Part shown: positions 1 through 11,900 of the stretch, piece after piece
Layout of the letters: every line of letters begins with the position of its first letter
Position numbering within the stretch: position 1 is the first letter of the stretch
Source of the DNA: Agelaius tricolor
Lineage: Eukaryota; Chordata; Aves; Passeriformes; Icteridae
Direction: 5' to 3'
DNA length: 64,000 nt
NCBI GenBank assembly: GCA_023055355.1
Contig: JALJCS010000007.1
Location: forward strand, 5,506,001 to 5,570,000
Notes under the pieces: generated by a model
Seen by the model: only the letters and a program-made list of their open reading frames with translations
Database searches by the model: none
Told to the model about the DNA's origin: nothing
Program-made: the position numbers and the translations under genes

Positions 1-140
1 CTGCTCCGGGCTCGGAGGAGGCGCTCCCTGGCACCGTCCCGGGCCCCCGCAGCGGAGCCAGCACCGCCCGGGGCGGCTCTGGGGCTCCCCTCGCCCGCAG
101 CTGCCTCTTCCTCCACTGCAAAACCGAAAGAGAAACGCAG
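1..140. other. GC-rich non-coding sequence at window edge
   Basis: GC-rich, CpG-containing sequence with no recognisable coding exon. It may belong to the CpG-rich 5' region of the neighbouring gene to the left, but nothing in it identifies that gene. Confidence 0.3.
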
Positions 141-312
141 CACAGAACCACAGATGGTTCAGGATGGAAGGGACCACAGTGCTGCACCTGGTCCGAGCTC
201 CCTGTTCCAGCAGAGCCGTCCCGGAGCACATGGCACGGGATGGCATCCAGATGGTTCTGGAATATCCTCACCCAGGGAGCATCCACAGCCTCTGCGCGCA
301 CTCCGCTGCAGC
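141..312 (-). repeat. Old CR1 LINE fragment (3' end, minus orientation)
   Basis: The stretch begins with the reverse complement of the CR1 3' terminus (an 'acagaatcacagaatggtt..ggttggaagggacc'-like beginning, diverged). It continues with a CR1-like order ('ggtcc', 'gagca', 'atccagatgg', 'tggaatat'). It is heavily diverged, so it is an old copy. The match is to remembered CR1 consensus features, not a database search. Confidence 0.6.
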
Positions 313-399
313 CCTCCATGCCCCATCCATCCCCTCCGGGATGAGAGGCACGGCCACCCCCGGCTCTCGCCCCCCCGATCCCGCTCCCGCGGATGATGC

Positions 400-790
400 A
401 ACCTGCGGCCACCGGGATGCGCCGGACCCGCCCTGCCCTGCCCTGACCTCCGCTCCGGCCGCCACCTCACCCGCGCGATCCGGACCCTGCGCAGGACACC
501 GCCGCTGTGGGGACGGCGGGGATGGAGCCTGTGAGGAGGATGAGGAGGATGATGGTGATGAGGAGGAAGAGGAAGATGAAGGTGCGGAAGATGCGCGGAG
601 TTTAAGAGGAGCCCGCGAGCCTGGGCCCCGCCCCCCGCGCGCCCTGGCCCCGCCCCCGTCGCGCCCCGGCCCCTCCCCGCCGCTCCTCAGAGGGGCGGGA
701 GAGGCGCGGCCAGCGCTGATTGGTCAGCGCGGGGGCGTTGGCGACTCCGAGCCAGCCAATGGGAGCGCGGTGCGCGGGGCCGGAGCGCCC
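400..790 (-). promoter_or_regulatory. CpG-island promoter-like block, possibly the CBS promoter
   Basis: This block is very GC- and CpG-rich. It has GC boxes (about 627-657 and 692-700), an inverted CCAAT box (ATTGG, 719-723) and a direct CCAAT box (756-760). On the minus strand a good splice donor (GTGAGG) follows position 471, about 150-200 bases downstream of the CCAAT/GC boxes, as expected for a non-coding first exon transcribed leftward. In other vertebrates CBS lies next to the 3' end of U2AF1 and is transcribed in the same direction, so its promoter would fall here. The assignment to CBS is inference from synteny, because no CBS coding sequence is in the window. The acidic open frame on the plus strand across this block looks like a chance product of a GAGGA-rich stretch. 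Confidence 0.4.
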
Positions 791-1125
791 GGCGATGTCC
801 GGGGATGTCCGACAGTGTCCAGGGATCCAGGGATGTGGGGATGTCCGGCAATGTCCGGCGATGTCCAGGGATGTGGGGATGTCCGGCAATGTCCGGGGAT
901 GTCCAGGGATGTGGGGATGTCCGGCAATGTCCGGCGAATTCCGGCAATGTCCAGGGATGTGGGGATGTCCGATAGTGTCCGCCAATGTCCAGCGATGTCC
1001 AGTGATGTCCGGCAATGTCCAGGGATGTCTGACAGTGTCCGGGGATATCCAGCGAAGTCCGGGGATGTCCTGACAGTATCTGGCTATGTCCGGGGATGTC
1101 CGGCCATATCTGGCAATGTCTGGGG
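791..1125. repeat. GATGTCCGG minisatellite
   Basis: Roughly 35 imperfect tandem copies of a 9-10 base unit close to GATGTCCGG / GATGTCCAGG / GATGTGGG. The unit has no stop codon in several frames, which explains long open frames on both strands with ISGHP/MSGDV-like repeats. It starts directly beside the CCAAT/GC-box block. It is rich in CpG. Confidence 0.9.
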
Positions 1126-1144
1126 GAACACCCAGGGTTTACCC

Positions 1145-1626
1145 ACAGGGCCTCCAAAGACTGTGTCCAGTTCTGGTCACCTCAGTTCAGGGAGGACAGT
1201 GGGGTGATGGAGCGTGTCCAGAGAAGGGTGAGGGATGTGGTGAAGAGTCTGGAGCAGGAGGAGTGGCTGAGGGAGCTGGGGGTGTTTAGCCTGTAGAAAA
1301 GGAGGCTCAGGGATGGTCTTGTCACTCTCTACAGCTCCCTGGCAGGTTGTAGCCAGGTGGGAGTCAGCCTCTTCTCCCAGGCAAACAGCAACTGGACAAG
1401 AGAAAATGGCCTGGAGCTGCACCAGGGGAGGTTCAGGTTGGACATTAGGAAGAGGTTCTTCACAACAGGGGACGAGACATTGGAATGGCTGCCTAGGGCA
1501 TGGTGGAGCCACTGTCCCTGAAGAGACTGGATGTGTCAGTGCCATGGTCTAGTTGACATGGTGGGCATCACTCAAAGGTTGGGCTTGATGACCTCAGAGG
1601 TGTTTTCCAACCTAATTGATCCTGTG
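1145..1626 (+). repeat. CR1 LINE 3' fragment (plus orientation)
   Basis: This shows the familiar CR1 end-of-ORF2 and 3' UTR order: 'gtccagttctgg', 'gtgtccagagaagg', 'gaggagtggctgagggagctggg', 'tgtttagcctg', 'ggttggacattaggaagagg'. It ends with 'ttgatgacctcagaggtg..ttccaacc' and a terminal 'tgtga'. The copy is 5'-truncated and carries stops and frameshifts. Confidence 0.9.
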
Positions 1627-1742
1627 ACCCTGGAGAAAGGGCTCTGCCAGGGCACCTTGGAAGATGTTGTCCTCGTGTCCCCAAGGGCAGGGCCATAGTG
1701 GGGACAGAGATGTGGCTGCCAGAGGCTCCCGAGCACAGCCTG

Positions 1743-2126
1743 TGTCACAGACATGTTTTATGAAAAATCCTTTCCTTAGGACGTTTTCTCCTGAGAAGCT
1801 GAGAGGCCTCAGGAACAAAATGTAACCAATGGTTATCTGCTGCTGTGGAATGCAACAGGTGCATCTGGGATTGGTCTCATGGGGTTGTTTCTAATCAATG
1901 GCCAATCACAGTCCAGCTGTCCGGACTGTCTTGCTCAGTCACAAGCCTTTGTTATAATTTCTTTTTCTCCTCTTAGCCAGCCATCTGATGAAATCCTTTC
2001 TTCTCTTCTTTTAGTATAGTTTTAATGTAATATATATCGTAAAATAATAAATCAGCCTTCTGAACCATGGAGTCAACATTCTCATCTCTTCCCACATCCT
2101 AAGGCCCCTGTGAACACCATCACACA
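1743..2126 (+). mobile_element. Solo ERV LTR, family A, with 5-bp target-site duplication
   Basis: The element starts TGTCACAG and ends in CACACA. It is flanked on both sides by GCCTG (1738-1742 and 2127-2131), a 5-bp target duplication. An AATAAA signal lies in the 3' part ('aaaataataaatcag'), which sets the orientation as plus. It shares long blocks with the elements at 14737-15086 (plus) and 50162-50621 (minus). No internal retroviral sequence adjoins it, so it is a solo LTR left by recombination. Confidence 0.8.
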
Positions 2127-2330
2127 GCCTGTGGTAGTGGCTGCTTGCCTGGTTTGGGGAGAATTCTCACAGCAGCTGGGGGTTCTGTGAGGGGCTTAAT
2201 GCTGGGGCAGCAATCAGCTGCTCCCCTAAAAAGGCCTTGGGGCTGTGCAGGCATTGCCCAGGTCAGCAGGATGGGAGAGAGGAGCAGGCAGCCCTAGAAA
2301 TGCCCATCTCAGGGCAGGGAGCCTGCTGAA

Positions 2331-2600
2331 TCATAGAATGGTTTGGGTTGGAAGGGAGTGAATGACCATCCTGTTCCAACCCCCTGTCATGGGCAGGGAC
2401 ACCTTCCAGATTGACCAGAGCCACATCCAGCCTGGTCTTACACACTCCCAGGGATCCAGGGGCAGCCACACCTTCAGGAAACCTGTGCCAGATCCTCACC
2501 ACCCTCACAGCAAAGAATTTCTTCCAAGTATGTATTGAAACCCTACCTTCCTTCAGCCTAAGGCCATTGTGAGAATGTGACCATGAGTTATTCAGTGTCA
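2331..2600 (-). repeat. CR1 LINE 3' fragment (minus orientation)
   Basis: It begins with 'tcatagaatggtttgggttggaaggg', the reverse complement of the CR1 3' end. It continues 'ttccaacccc', 'ggcagggacaccttccag', 'aggggcagccacaccttc', 'tcctcaccaccctcacag'. The open frame on the minus strand across it is a chance frame through the LINE. Confidence 0.9.
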
Positions 2601-3380
2601 CAACAGCTCCATCCTCACTGTTGTGAACAGGGCTTGATGGTGTAGAACACAGGGTGCAGGTAAATTTAATATACTCCATGCCAATTATCTCAGAGTAATT
2701 CTTAAAAAGTTGCTCTAGATTATGCAGAAAATTAAACAAAAAACCAAAAAAACCCACAGAAATCCTTGCATGAAAGCAGAAGATACTGAAAGGCCTTACC
2801 AAAGAGAAGGTCCTCAAGAATGCAGCCTGTGGCTCTGCAAAGTCCAAGCAGCAATTTCTTCTGTATCTATAAAAAGTACCAATACAGAGAAAAGCAGTTC
2901 AAGGTAGTTTATTTTAGGACATGAGATTCACCCTGAAGTGTTCCTTGTGGTTCAGGCCATGGAAGGAGTTGAGACAGCTGCATGTCTCCATCTGCACATG
3001 GTATATATTATATGGAGCTATTTGGAGAATATTGCATGCTGTAGAAATAGGAAAAATAAGAAATAGGATGTTTTAATCAAGTGGTAAAAGTGACAGAAAA
3101 GACTTTCCAACTGGATGTGACTGATCTAAAGCTGAGGGACCAGTTTCAGCATTAAAAAGTCGAGGGTTTGTCTCTCTGGTAAGGAAATGGAGCATGATAA
3201 GAATGTGGGGTGAATTTTATGAAAAAAAATGCAGGGAAAATACTGAGCAACTAAAAACAAATCAATAGAAGAGCCAGATATTTTATATTTGCCATAAATA
3301 GAGACACTGAAGCAGCTGTCTCATTACATTGTTAAAAATTCACAACCTGCAGAGAAACATCCACATCAATGACAAATTAC
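2601..3380. other. No recognisable feature
   Basis: AT-rich sequence with short A-runs. I see no exon, RNA gene or clear repeat. Part of it could be unrecognised decayed provirus continuing from the pol remnant to the right. Confidence 0.4.
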
Positions 3381-3383
3381 AGA

Positions 3384-3446
3384 ATGACAGAGTCACAGAA
3401 AATTCTGAGTTTAAGGGACCCACAAGGATCATCAAAATACAATTTC
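3384..3446 (-). repeat. Short CR1 LINE tip (minus orientation)
   Basis: A diverged copy of the CR1 3' terminal block ('tctgagttt-aagggacccacaaggatcatc'), reverse-complemented. It is only about 60 bases long. Confidence 0.6.
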
Positions 3447-3589
3447 TGATCGAAATGACACTGTTTTTTCCCTATCCTCCATATTCTAATTTTACTACAG
3501 AAGAGTTTACTAGAAAATAGTGTTCTTAAACAGAACAACTATTTACTCTAAATCATAGTTTGCTTAGTTAACTACATCTGAAATATGCT

Positions 3590-4300
3590 ATAAAGTGACA
3601 TTGGCACAAGTAACCATTAGCCCCACTGGTAAAACATCAGTTGGAAAAACATGTGGAATAAGATTGTGGCTTGCAGACACAATTTATCTGGTGCAGATAG
3701 ATTATGGGATGGCACAGAGTGTGAAAATGGTGATGTTAAGGAGGCCTGGCCTTTGATTTGGGTCTCAGAGAATGCCAGGGCACACACGAGGTGAAGTGAT
3801 GCAAAAATCCATCAATATTTGGAACAGAAGGAGTGCAAGCACTGACAAACTCCAGTTGTAGCTGTAGTGGTTTTGGTTTGTTAATTTGAGATTTTCTGGT
3901 TGAGGATATCTTAACATCTTTTAAGACTGATCCATCTATTCTTTTAACTACATTAGCTGCATCAGCAGAATCTGTAATCAGATTGAAAGGCTCCTGAAAC
4001 AGCTGAAATGCTCTAACTACTGCTGCTGATTTGACAATTTGAGGAGAACCTTCAACTGTTTGAATGTCCGATTCCTATATTTTAGTTGTTTGGTCATGTC
4101 ATGTTATTTGTGTGTTTTCCTGGAGCCATCAGTAAATACTGTTGTGGCATTTAAAAGGCACTTCACTCAACATAGGTTTTTCTCTGAGATCCTTCAAGAA
4201 TCCAAATCTTTTCTCTGAAGCTCAGACAATCTTTTCTCTGAAGCTCAGTTTTGCTTGCAACAGCAGGAGGTGTTACCTCTTTGCTGGCTGGAATGGAAAA
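3590..4300 (-). pseudogene. Decayed ERV pol fragment (RNase H, start of integrase)
   Basis: Read on the minus strand, 4142-4122 encodes TVFTDGS, the first catalytic-aspartate motif of retroviral RNase H. Farther on come a region like the family's AAVVRAF helix and a TDSA motif (third catalytic position). The order and spacing match RNase H domains of class II (ERVK-like) pol. The glutamate expected before the AAVVRAF helix reads as lysine, and stops and frameshifts interrupt the frame, including one just upstream of TVFTDGS, so the product is dead. Farther left the translation weakly resembles the integrase zinc-binding end (about 3590-3700). The solo LTR at 4497-5121 has its own target duplication, so it is probably a separate insertion and not the end of this provirus. 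Confidence 0.6.
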
Positions 4301-4496
4301 AAAAAGAGAGTTTTGGGGTTTCTTTTGCCTTTAACATGTGTTTTTCACAGAGCTGTGTACAGCTTTTTAGTGGTTTAAACAGATTGTTAATTACACAGAA
4401 GCTTTGTATCACTTCTGTGAACGCTTCTTATGCAAAACTACTGGAGTAGCCAAGGAGGGATATCCACACCTTTCATGCCTCTCAGGAGGGACTGGA

Positions 4497-5121
4497 GTCT
4501 CGGGGCCTCTCGCTGCTCACAGTGACCCTGAGATGAGTTCCAAAGTCTCTTTTCCAAGCCCAGTGCTCAAAGAAGGAGTCAGAGCTCTTCAGTTCTCAGT
4601 CTCAAGGTTGTTTATTGTTCCTTATCTATAAAATATTTTCTCCTGTCCAGCTGAGGTCCGTCCAGCAGGACAGTCAGAGGCACTCTGCCTGCCCCCAGGG
4701 CAGTGTTATCTTTTTATACTAAAAACTACATGTACAATATTTACAATTACTTTCCAATACCTATCACCTATGTTAGACAGTGAGCTTCTACTTTAAACCA
4801 ATCTAAAAGTGCCAGCATCACCCAGAAGATGGAGGCCAAGAAGAAGAAGAAGGAGAAAGGCTGGACATGCCCAGATCCCTCCATCTTGCTCCCTGAACCC
4901 CCATTCTAGAAAACCCCAAAATCTACTTTTTCACCCCATGATAAATTTACTATTATTCTACTTAACTGCCATGCCTTGTAGATCTTCATCTAAGGTTGGT
5001 AACTTGTTCCACGGGTCATAATCAAACCCACAGGTATTTTGGGCTCTGTGCCCGGGTCTCTGAGCCCCTGGCAGGGTCTTGGCAGTCCAGGACAGCCAGA
5101 GGGATGTCCTGGGTTCTGACA
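4497..5121 (-). mobile_element. Solo ERV LTR, family B, with target-site duplication
   Basis: The right end reads TTCTGACA (on the minus strand a TGTCAGAA start). The left end is decayed (GTCTCGGGG). CTGGA flanks both sides (4492-4496 and 5122-5126). On the minus strand it carries a TATA-like TATAAAAAG block followed by an AATAAA (plus-strand 'ttgtttattgttcc'). It is the same family as 44203-44829 (minus), 45314-45936 (plus) and 58004-58622 (plus). Confidence 0.8.
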
Positions 5122-5411
5122 CTGGAGAAGAGGCCCTGAGTCAGCTGCTGTGCCTGGAGAAGTGCCAGCCTTGCAGCAACCACTGCAGCTTCAGCAGATG
5201 GGTGTCGAGGTGTGGAATTGCCAGCACAGATTGACGTGCCAGATCCTGAGAGATGTAAGACAGACACCTCAGAGAAACTTGTAAGACCAAGTGACAGCTC
5301 CAAGTGTGTTGGAATCTATCTAAACATAAAGTGTGAGGCAAATTGGAGGGATTTTTAATTGCAGCACAGCTCTGCACTCAAGATTCAATTTCCTTCACCA
5401 AGGCAGCAGCC

Positions 5412-5760
5412 AGGTGAAGAATTGTTTGGGTTGGAAGGGACCTTAAAGAAAGTCTTAGTTCCAACCTCCCTTCCTGGGAGGGGACATGCAGGGACACCTT
5501 CCACTGTCCCAGGTTGCTCAGAGCCCCAACAGCCTGACCTTGAACACTTCCAGGGATGGAGCAGCCACAGCTTCTGTGGGCAATCTGTGCCAGGGCCTCA
5601 CCACCCTCACAGGGAACAATTTCTTCCTAATATCCAATCTAATCCTGCCCTCTTCCGGCTTAAAGCCATTCCCCATTGTCCTGTCACTACATGCTCTTCT
5701 GGAAAGGGAGTTTTGGTGTATATAATAAGCTGCTTTAAAAGATCTCCACAGCAACACCAA
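5412..5760 (-). repeat. CR1 LINE 3' fragment (minus orientation)
   Basis: It contains 'tttgggttggaagggacctta', 'acaccttccactgtcccaggttgctcagagcc', 'gaacacttccagggatggagcagccacagc', 'aatttcttcctaatatccaatctaa' and 'ccccattgtcctgtcacta'. All are standard CR1 3' UTR blocks in reverse orientation. Confidence 0.95.
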
Positions 5761-6610
5761 CCCACACTGTGCCAATGGCATTAAAGCCATTAAAATCAAT
5801 CATGGTGTCTGGGAATGAATACACAGCACTAATTTGCTGCATTAGGGCTTTGCCCAATCACTGGGACACAGATTACTCCTCATCCCAGCTTTGAGAATAA
5901 TTCCCATAAATCAGCACTAATTTCATAAGGAGAGCCACTTAATCCATTTCCTGAGATCTGGCAGTGATTGGGGTTTTTACTCTTGCAAGGGACAAGAGGA
6001 GATGCTGTAAGGGTTGGTATAAGAGCAAAATTATGATCTGATCAGCCTAGCAGTGAAGTGACAGCAGCTGGAATATTAGCATGGAAATAAACAGCTTGTT
6101 TAGGAATGGCCAACAGAGAATGATGTTTCTTGTATCAGTGATGAGTAGACATGCTGAAGACTGAAAGGTCAAGAAGAGGAACCCCTTGGAGAAGCACAGT
6201 CAGTGATCAAAGAGAGGGGGAGAAAAAGGTGAATGCTGTTGTGGTAAGATCACTCAAGGAGGAGATCAAGTGGAAGAAGGCTTTTTGTGAACAGCGACTG
6301 AAGTCACCAAAAGAACCAATGGAGCTTTGGTGGTACCCAGAACCCCTTTGGGAAGAGAGAGCATAAGCCTATTGCCCAAGTTCATGGAAATGGTTTTATG
6401 CAAAGGGAGGAGAACACAGCCCAAAAAGAATCACTCCTTATTTTAACTGCATGGAATAAGCCACAATTTGGACAGAATCATATTTCAAAATGATCTTTGG
6501 CAGACAGGAGAAATCAGAAAAGAAAGTAAAATAGGAAGGTGGCTGATAAGGGCAAGTGCTAAATTTTGCAGCCAGGCAAGAGGAATAATCTTGAGTGGCC
6601 ATTACCTGGC
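5761..6610. other. No recognisable feature
   Basis: Unique-looking AT-rich sequence with only short chance open frames. Confidence 0.4.
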
Positions 6611-6614
6611 CAGG

Positions 6615-6730
6615 AATTGTGTGGAGTGGAAGGGATGACTCCAGTGCCAGGTAGGCTCAATGTGAGTCAACAAGGCCCTGCTGTTGTGTAAAAAGCAAAC
6701 ATCATACAGGGTTAAGCAAACAGGGTTCCA
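6615..6730 (+). repeat. Probable CR1 LINE coding fragment (plus orientation)
   Basis: The stretch with 'tgtgagtcaacaaggccctgctgttgtgtaaaaagcaaacatcat' resembles the CR1 ORF2 block before the LPLYSA motif. It is short and diverged. Confidence 0.4.
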
Positions 6731-8764
6731 GGCTGCAGGACACAGGGCACTCCCAGCACCCATGTGCTCTGGGGAGGGAGCTTGTCCCACCTGGAGTGAC
6801 GTGGCCCATGTGTGACGTGGCCTGGGGAACACGAGAAGTTGTAGAGAGAAATACAGGCCAGGAGTGAAGAGTGAAAGAAGTGAAATTGTCAGAGAAGGGA
6901 AAACAGACTGTCAGAAACCTTGCTCAAATCAGCTGCAAGTACTACAAGGGGAAATAATATATTTGCTGCTTGCTCTGCACCGCAGGTCTATTCCCTTTGC
7001 TGAAGATGTTTTTTGGTGAGGTGTAACAGCTGCCACCACACATGTGCTTGAGAATCCCAGGGCTGTCCAAAAGACCAAAGGCTGGCCTGCTTGGAGACTG
7101 AGCAAGGAAGGCAATTAAATGTATCTTTGTTGTGGTCATGAAAGGGTAAAATATAACAAGTTAAACCCTTGCAGAATGAAAAAATGGCCCAGACATTAAC
7201 GAGACTGTTACTCGGGGAGATTCTGGTGGGACTTTGGAATTTCCCTTGCCCATCTCCAGTCCAGCACTGCAATAATTAATGTTGCATGCAATCCCCAAGG
7301 TAGTGAGGGCTGGCTGCTCACTCTCCACTGGTGCTTTGTCCAGAAATCAGTTCTTCACGTCCTGCTAGAGTCCCTTTATCAATTCCTCTCTCCAGGACTT
7401 TTTTCCTACAACACAAGAGCAAACATTTTGCATGTTCACTGGAGAGGAAGGAAAAAGGATGATGGAAGATGCAGGACTGTTTTGATCTGTGAGGTTCTCT
7501 CTCATTTCTCTCTAGGACAGGAGCAGCATTAGCTCTCAAGGAAATGGGTGGCAGAGAAGGGAGGAGCAATGGTTCCCCTTGGCTCTTGCCCCAGCCCCCA
7601 GGCCCGGGAGCAGGCTGGTGCAGAGCCTGCAGTGGGAGCAGCTCCCTTCCTGCCTCCCTGTGCCTGGCCAGAATCCCAGACAGCTCCAGGAAGACAGTGA
7701 GAAGGATCTGAAACACATCCAATATTCAGCTGAATAGGTAGCAAGACTTGAAATGAAGCCAGGTGCTGGCAAAAGCACAGCAGGGCTCAGCCTGGCAAAC
7801 TAAAGGCTTTTCCCTGAAAAACAAGGAGGCAGGGAGACTCCATTGCTCCCTGCTGCCTTTCTCCCCACTTTGCCTGGCTGCTCAACCAGAGCAGAACTAT
7901 TTTTTTTTTCCTCCAGGCTTAACTACACGTGCAGTCATGGAAGTGCAGAGCTAGAAGAGCCCTACAGTGCTTGGGAAAACAATATTCTGCAGACCTTTGT
8001 CATTACACACGGGTTTGTCCCATAGGAACACCTGGATCACAGTAATTATCTCTTCCTAGAGAAAACAGCTCCAAGAATGCTGTTAAGGCACTTGGATCAA
8101 AGGGGCAGCCACACACACAAGCTGCTGCCCACCCCTCACTCACATCCCCACCCCTTCATCAGCTGTCCTGTAAAAACAATCTTGGAAAGCAAACACCCAA
8201 CAACACAAATTATGCAAATGTACCGGGCTCGATGCTTAGCAGAGCACCAAGAAGTCGGCGCTTGCACCTGAACAGTCAGAGATAATCAGCGATAAGCGTA
8301 CCCTGCCCCCTCCAGCCTTTGATACCTCAAACGAGCCGCTGCTACCCGAGCCAGGCCGCTGGCAGCCGCCCTGGGCTCTTGGCTGCCACCGTTCCACCCG
8401 ATCCCACACATCCCATCTACAGCTGAAACTTGAGATCCATTGAATTGACTCCACTCCTGGCAGGAACCATCAGCAGGGAAACAGGGACCTGCTAAAGCAG
8501 GTCTGCTGCTGAAGAACCAAAGGACTGCAGAGTGGGACTGTGCTGGCCTCTTGCTCGTGGCTCTTCTTGCTAAGGTGATGGTTTTGTAAAAAAATGAAAC
8601 GTGAAAGGTTAACAGGATCAGAAGATTTTGGCTGATGAGCACATTGCTGACAAGGAGGGACTGTCTACGTAGCTAAGGAGATTTGCTGAATTTTTCATAC
8701 AAGTGCATTTAACACAATGAAAATCACAAAATATAAGAGCAATTTGGAGACACTCTCACCACTG
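6731..8764. other. No recognisable gene; CpG-richer patch at about 8225-8410
   Basis: Mostly unique AT-rich sequence. Between about 8225 and 8410 the sequence becomes richer in CpG and contains two GATAA motifs ('agagataatcagcgataagcg'). This might be a regulatory element, but nothing proves it. Confidence 0.3.
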
Positions 8765-8940
8765 ACAGTGCCACACGGGTTGCCCAGAAAAGTTGTGCAC
8801 TCCCTTCCCCTGTGTTCAGGACCAGGCTGGAAGGGGCTCTGAGCAACCTGGTCTGGTGGAAAGTGTCCCTGCCCATGGCAGGGGGGGTGGAACACGATGG
8901 TCATTAAGGTCCCTTCCAACTCAAATTATTCTATGCTTCA
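8765..8940 (+). repeat. CR1 LINE 3' fragment (plus orientation)
   Basis: It contains 'gggttgcccagaa', 'gttcaggaccaggctggaaggggctctgagcaacctggtctggtgg' and 'tgtccctgcccatggcagggg'. It ends with 'aaggtcccttccaactcaaattattctatg', the CR1 3' terminus. Confidence 0.9.
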
Positions 8941-11900
8941 TAAAAACCCAGTTAATTGGATGAATTCTGAAATACTTGTGGATGGCTTTAGAAAGCACCA
9001 GGTATCAATTCAATGTGAAGACACAATAATTTTTTCCTACAGACATCTGGATGTAATTTTGTGGGTTTTTTTAAATTGAAATCCATTTGCTCCAGGGTAA
9101 GACTGTACAGTAACACAGCTCAGCTCCAGCCTTGCAGTAAGTGATAAATGCAGCTACAAATATTCTCTCCTGACAACCTCGCCACTCAGCCATTACACTT
9201 CCTTATCAGCTAAAAAGAAAACACCAACCCAGCTCTGCTTCTCAGCTGGAACTTTTCCTGACCAGGACTGTTTTCAGGGAATCTTCAGTACAGCAGTATC
9301 TGGAGAATGAAATTATTTACCCACAGCTGCCATGAAAGCAGTTTCACTTCTAATGTATTAAAGACAACAGATGCAGTTTAAAGTGCTGATGTTAACAATC
9401 ATTAACACCCCAAATTCCAGGAGGAATCATCTTTAAAATGCCATGACCCCCCCTTTGATTACCTAATTTTTCATTGAACACATTCCTTCTGTAAAAATGA
9501 CCTTCCTTGTCCTCTGCAGACCACCACAACAGAAATTTGCAGGTTCTTCCTAACCTTAACAGCCTAACCAAAAGCTTTGTCAACTGAAAGAACCCAGACC
9601 AACCCTCCCCAACTCCTAACCCCAAGCTGCACTCCTAAAATCCAACTTGATCATGTAAATATGGAGAGGCTGGGGTTACCAGCCTCTGAAAAACAGAAGG
9701 CAAAGAATTGCTCAAAAAAATAGCTTAAGATACAAGAATTTGAAACGTTAGTCTATGTCCTCACTAGATAATTAGAGAGCGGCATCCAATCTAAAGGAAA
9801 GGGATAATTTTTGTCAGATTCTTATAAAAAAAGGCTTTATTTTGAACAAGTTTTCTCCATTTGGTTTTACAGTCTCAACATACATCATATTCATGGACAA
9901 GCAGCATTTTCACAGAATAAGAGCCAAATACAAAGCCACTTGGGATTAACAGTTTCAACCTAATTGACTCAGACTTCAGAAAATCCTGTATGCTGTCACT
10001 TATTTGAGGTAAAGGAATTCCATAAATTAAGATCCACTGTTTAATAGAAGAGTCAACAACAAAATATTTGAGAAGTAAGAACCTTGGGGAGGAGGGGGGA
10101 AAAAACCAAATCTTAAAGACATTGTGGGCAACAAGAGGAGGGGGAGGTAGGATTTCCACTTGGTTTGTATTGGTGAATGAACACTTGGGTCTGTCAGGTG
10201 TACATGTTTAACCAAATTGGTGCATTTTACATTTCAAATTTGATGAATTTTACTGGTAGCACAGTCTCAAAAGGAGAACCTAATAAGATATGTCATGAGC
10301 TTTAGTTCATATGCTGAATGCTGTTACTAGGCACGCATTAGAGTAACCAGTAAAATCCACTGCTGTTCAGTGCCCATTCCAACATATTCCAGTTACTTGG
10401 GGAATTTCTGGGCAGCTTTGCAATCAGATCACAAAATTATACATTTGGTAGAATTCTAGAATGCTTTCTTCAGTAAAATTGTATTAGGGGAGACAGAAAA
10501 ATCCACCTTCCACTATCTATTAATGTAAAAATATACCTGCAGTGAAACAGGATTTAGATAAACTGATTAAAGCCATTACAGGGACACATCTGTACTTGTT
10601 TTAAACTAACTTTATAGAACAACTAACTTTTAAACTAGCTTTATAGAGCAAATCTTAAACCTTTTAAATACTATCCACATTGTATTAGATACTGTTGAAA
10701 AACCAAAAACTATCCTCACCTTTTGTAGCTTGAGATTTAAGTTAGTTCATCAATAATCCTGAATCTCACTTAAGAGAAATATGAAACTGGATTAATATCC
10801 TGTAAGCTCTAAGAACTAAATTATCAATGTGAAATTCCTAATGCCCAGCAGAAATACATTTCATCTCACTCATTTAATGCCAGGCACTGCTCAATTTCTT
10901 CCAGTAAAGCATCATTTGATTTACGTACTTACAACAGAACATCATGTGGAGATGGGCTTCACTGCTTGAGTGATATTTCTTCTAAAAGGGTCCTGGCACA
11001 CCAAGTTCCAAAGTCTGGTTAGCCAAACCATCCAGTGGGAACAAAAAAAATTCAAACTGAACTGATACAAGAAGTTAGTTTAAGAAGCAAAGCAGATTAA
11101 TTTAGAAAAGCTCATTTTTTGATACTATTTGTTTTCAAAGTTCCACTGAGAAAAATGGTTTTATACTTAAGAGGCAGAAGGAAGCTGGTTTGTTAATCAT
11201 CTGACTATGTGACGCATCCATATCCTATTTCCATTTTTTAAAAAAGAATCACCAAGGAGATTTATCATTTAGCAAGTTATCTGGCTCAAAACTAAGGAAG
11301 CTCTAGCAAATTCTCTCCCCCACTGGAAAGCTGTGTTTTATTGCGTAGTTTTGTGTACACACAGTTCTATTTTGCAGAAATATGGTCAATGACCAAAACT
11401 TCTTGCTACATTACACTTTGAATAAAAGCAGACATGAATGAGGTGAAACTGCAAGTCAACCATTGTACAAGCTGTCTCTCAGAATGCCAACATTTCCACT
11501 GGAGCTTAATGCTTTGGGACACAACCTACAATGTTCAGTGATTGAGCAATTCGAGAAAAAAAAAAAAAAAAGTATTTGTGAAGGAACTGCCATCTGTCCA
11601 TTAGCTTCCATCACACTGCAGACCATCAGAAAGGTGGAAATTAAGATTTATTTTCCACTAGCATCCAATTAGTTTTCTATGATCTTGAATGCTAACAAAA
11701 TGCTTTTTATTAAATGACAGGTGAGAGAGCATAGATTAGAAAAAAAAGTCTGTTAAGGACTTTGATCCTTGCATTCAGGACCTTGCATTTCCTTCAACAG
11801 CACTTCCCTATTATGTTGCATGGAGCATAATTTTGGTGGGTTTTTTCCACAAAACCCTCACCTGCCTATTATGAATAATTGCAATAAAAATATTATCTTT

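Noticed and set aside
164..1207. 347-codon plus-strand frame with an acidic stretch
   Set aside because: It runs through a CR1 remnant, a GAGGA-rich stretch and the GATGTCCGG minisatellite; the opposite strand is equally open.
9875..10215. Minus-strand open frames near 10 kb as a U2AF1-downstream gene
   Set aside because: Short, AT-rich, without recognisable domains or splice context.
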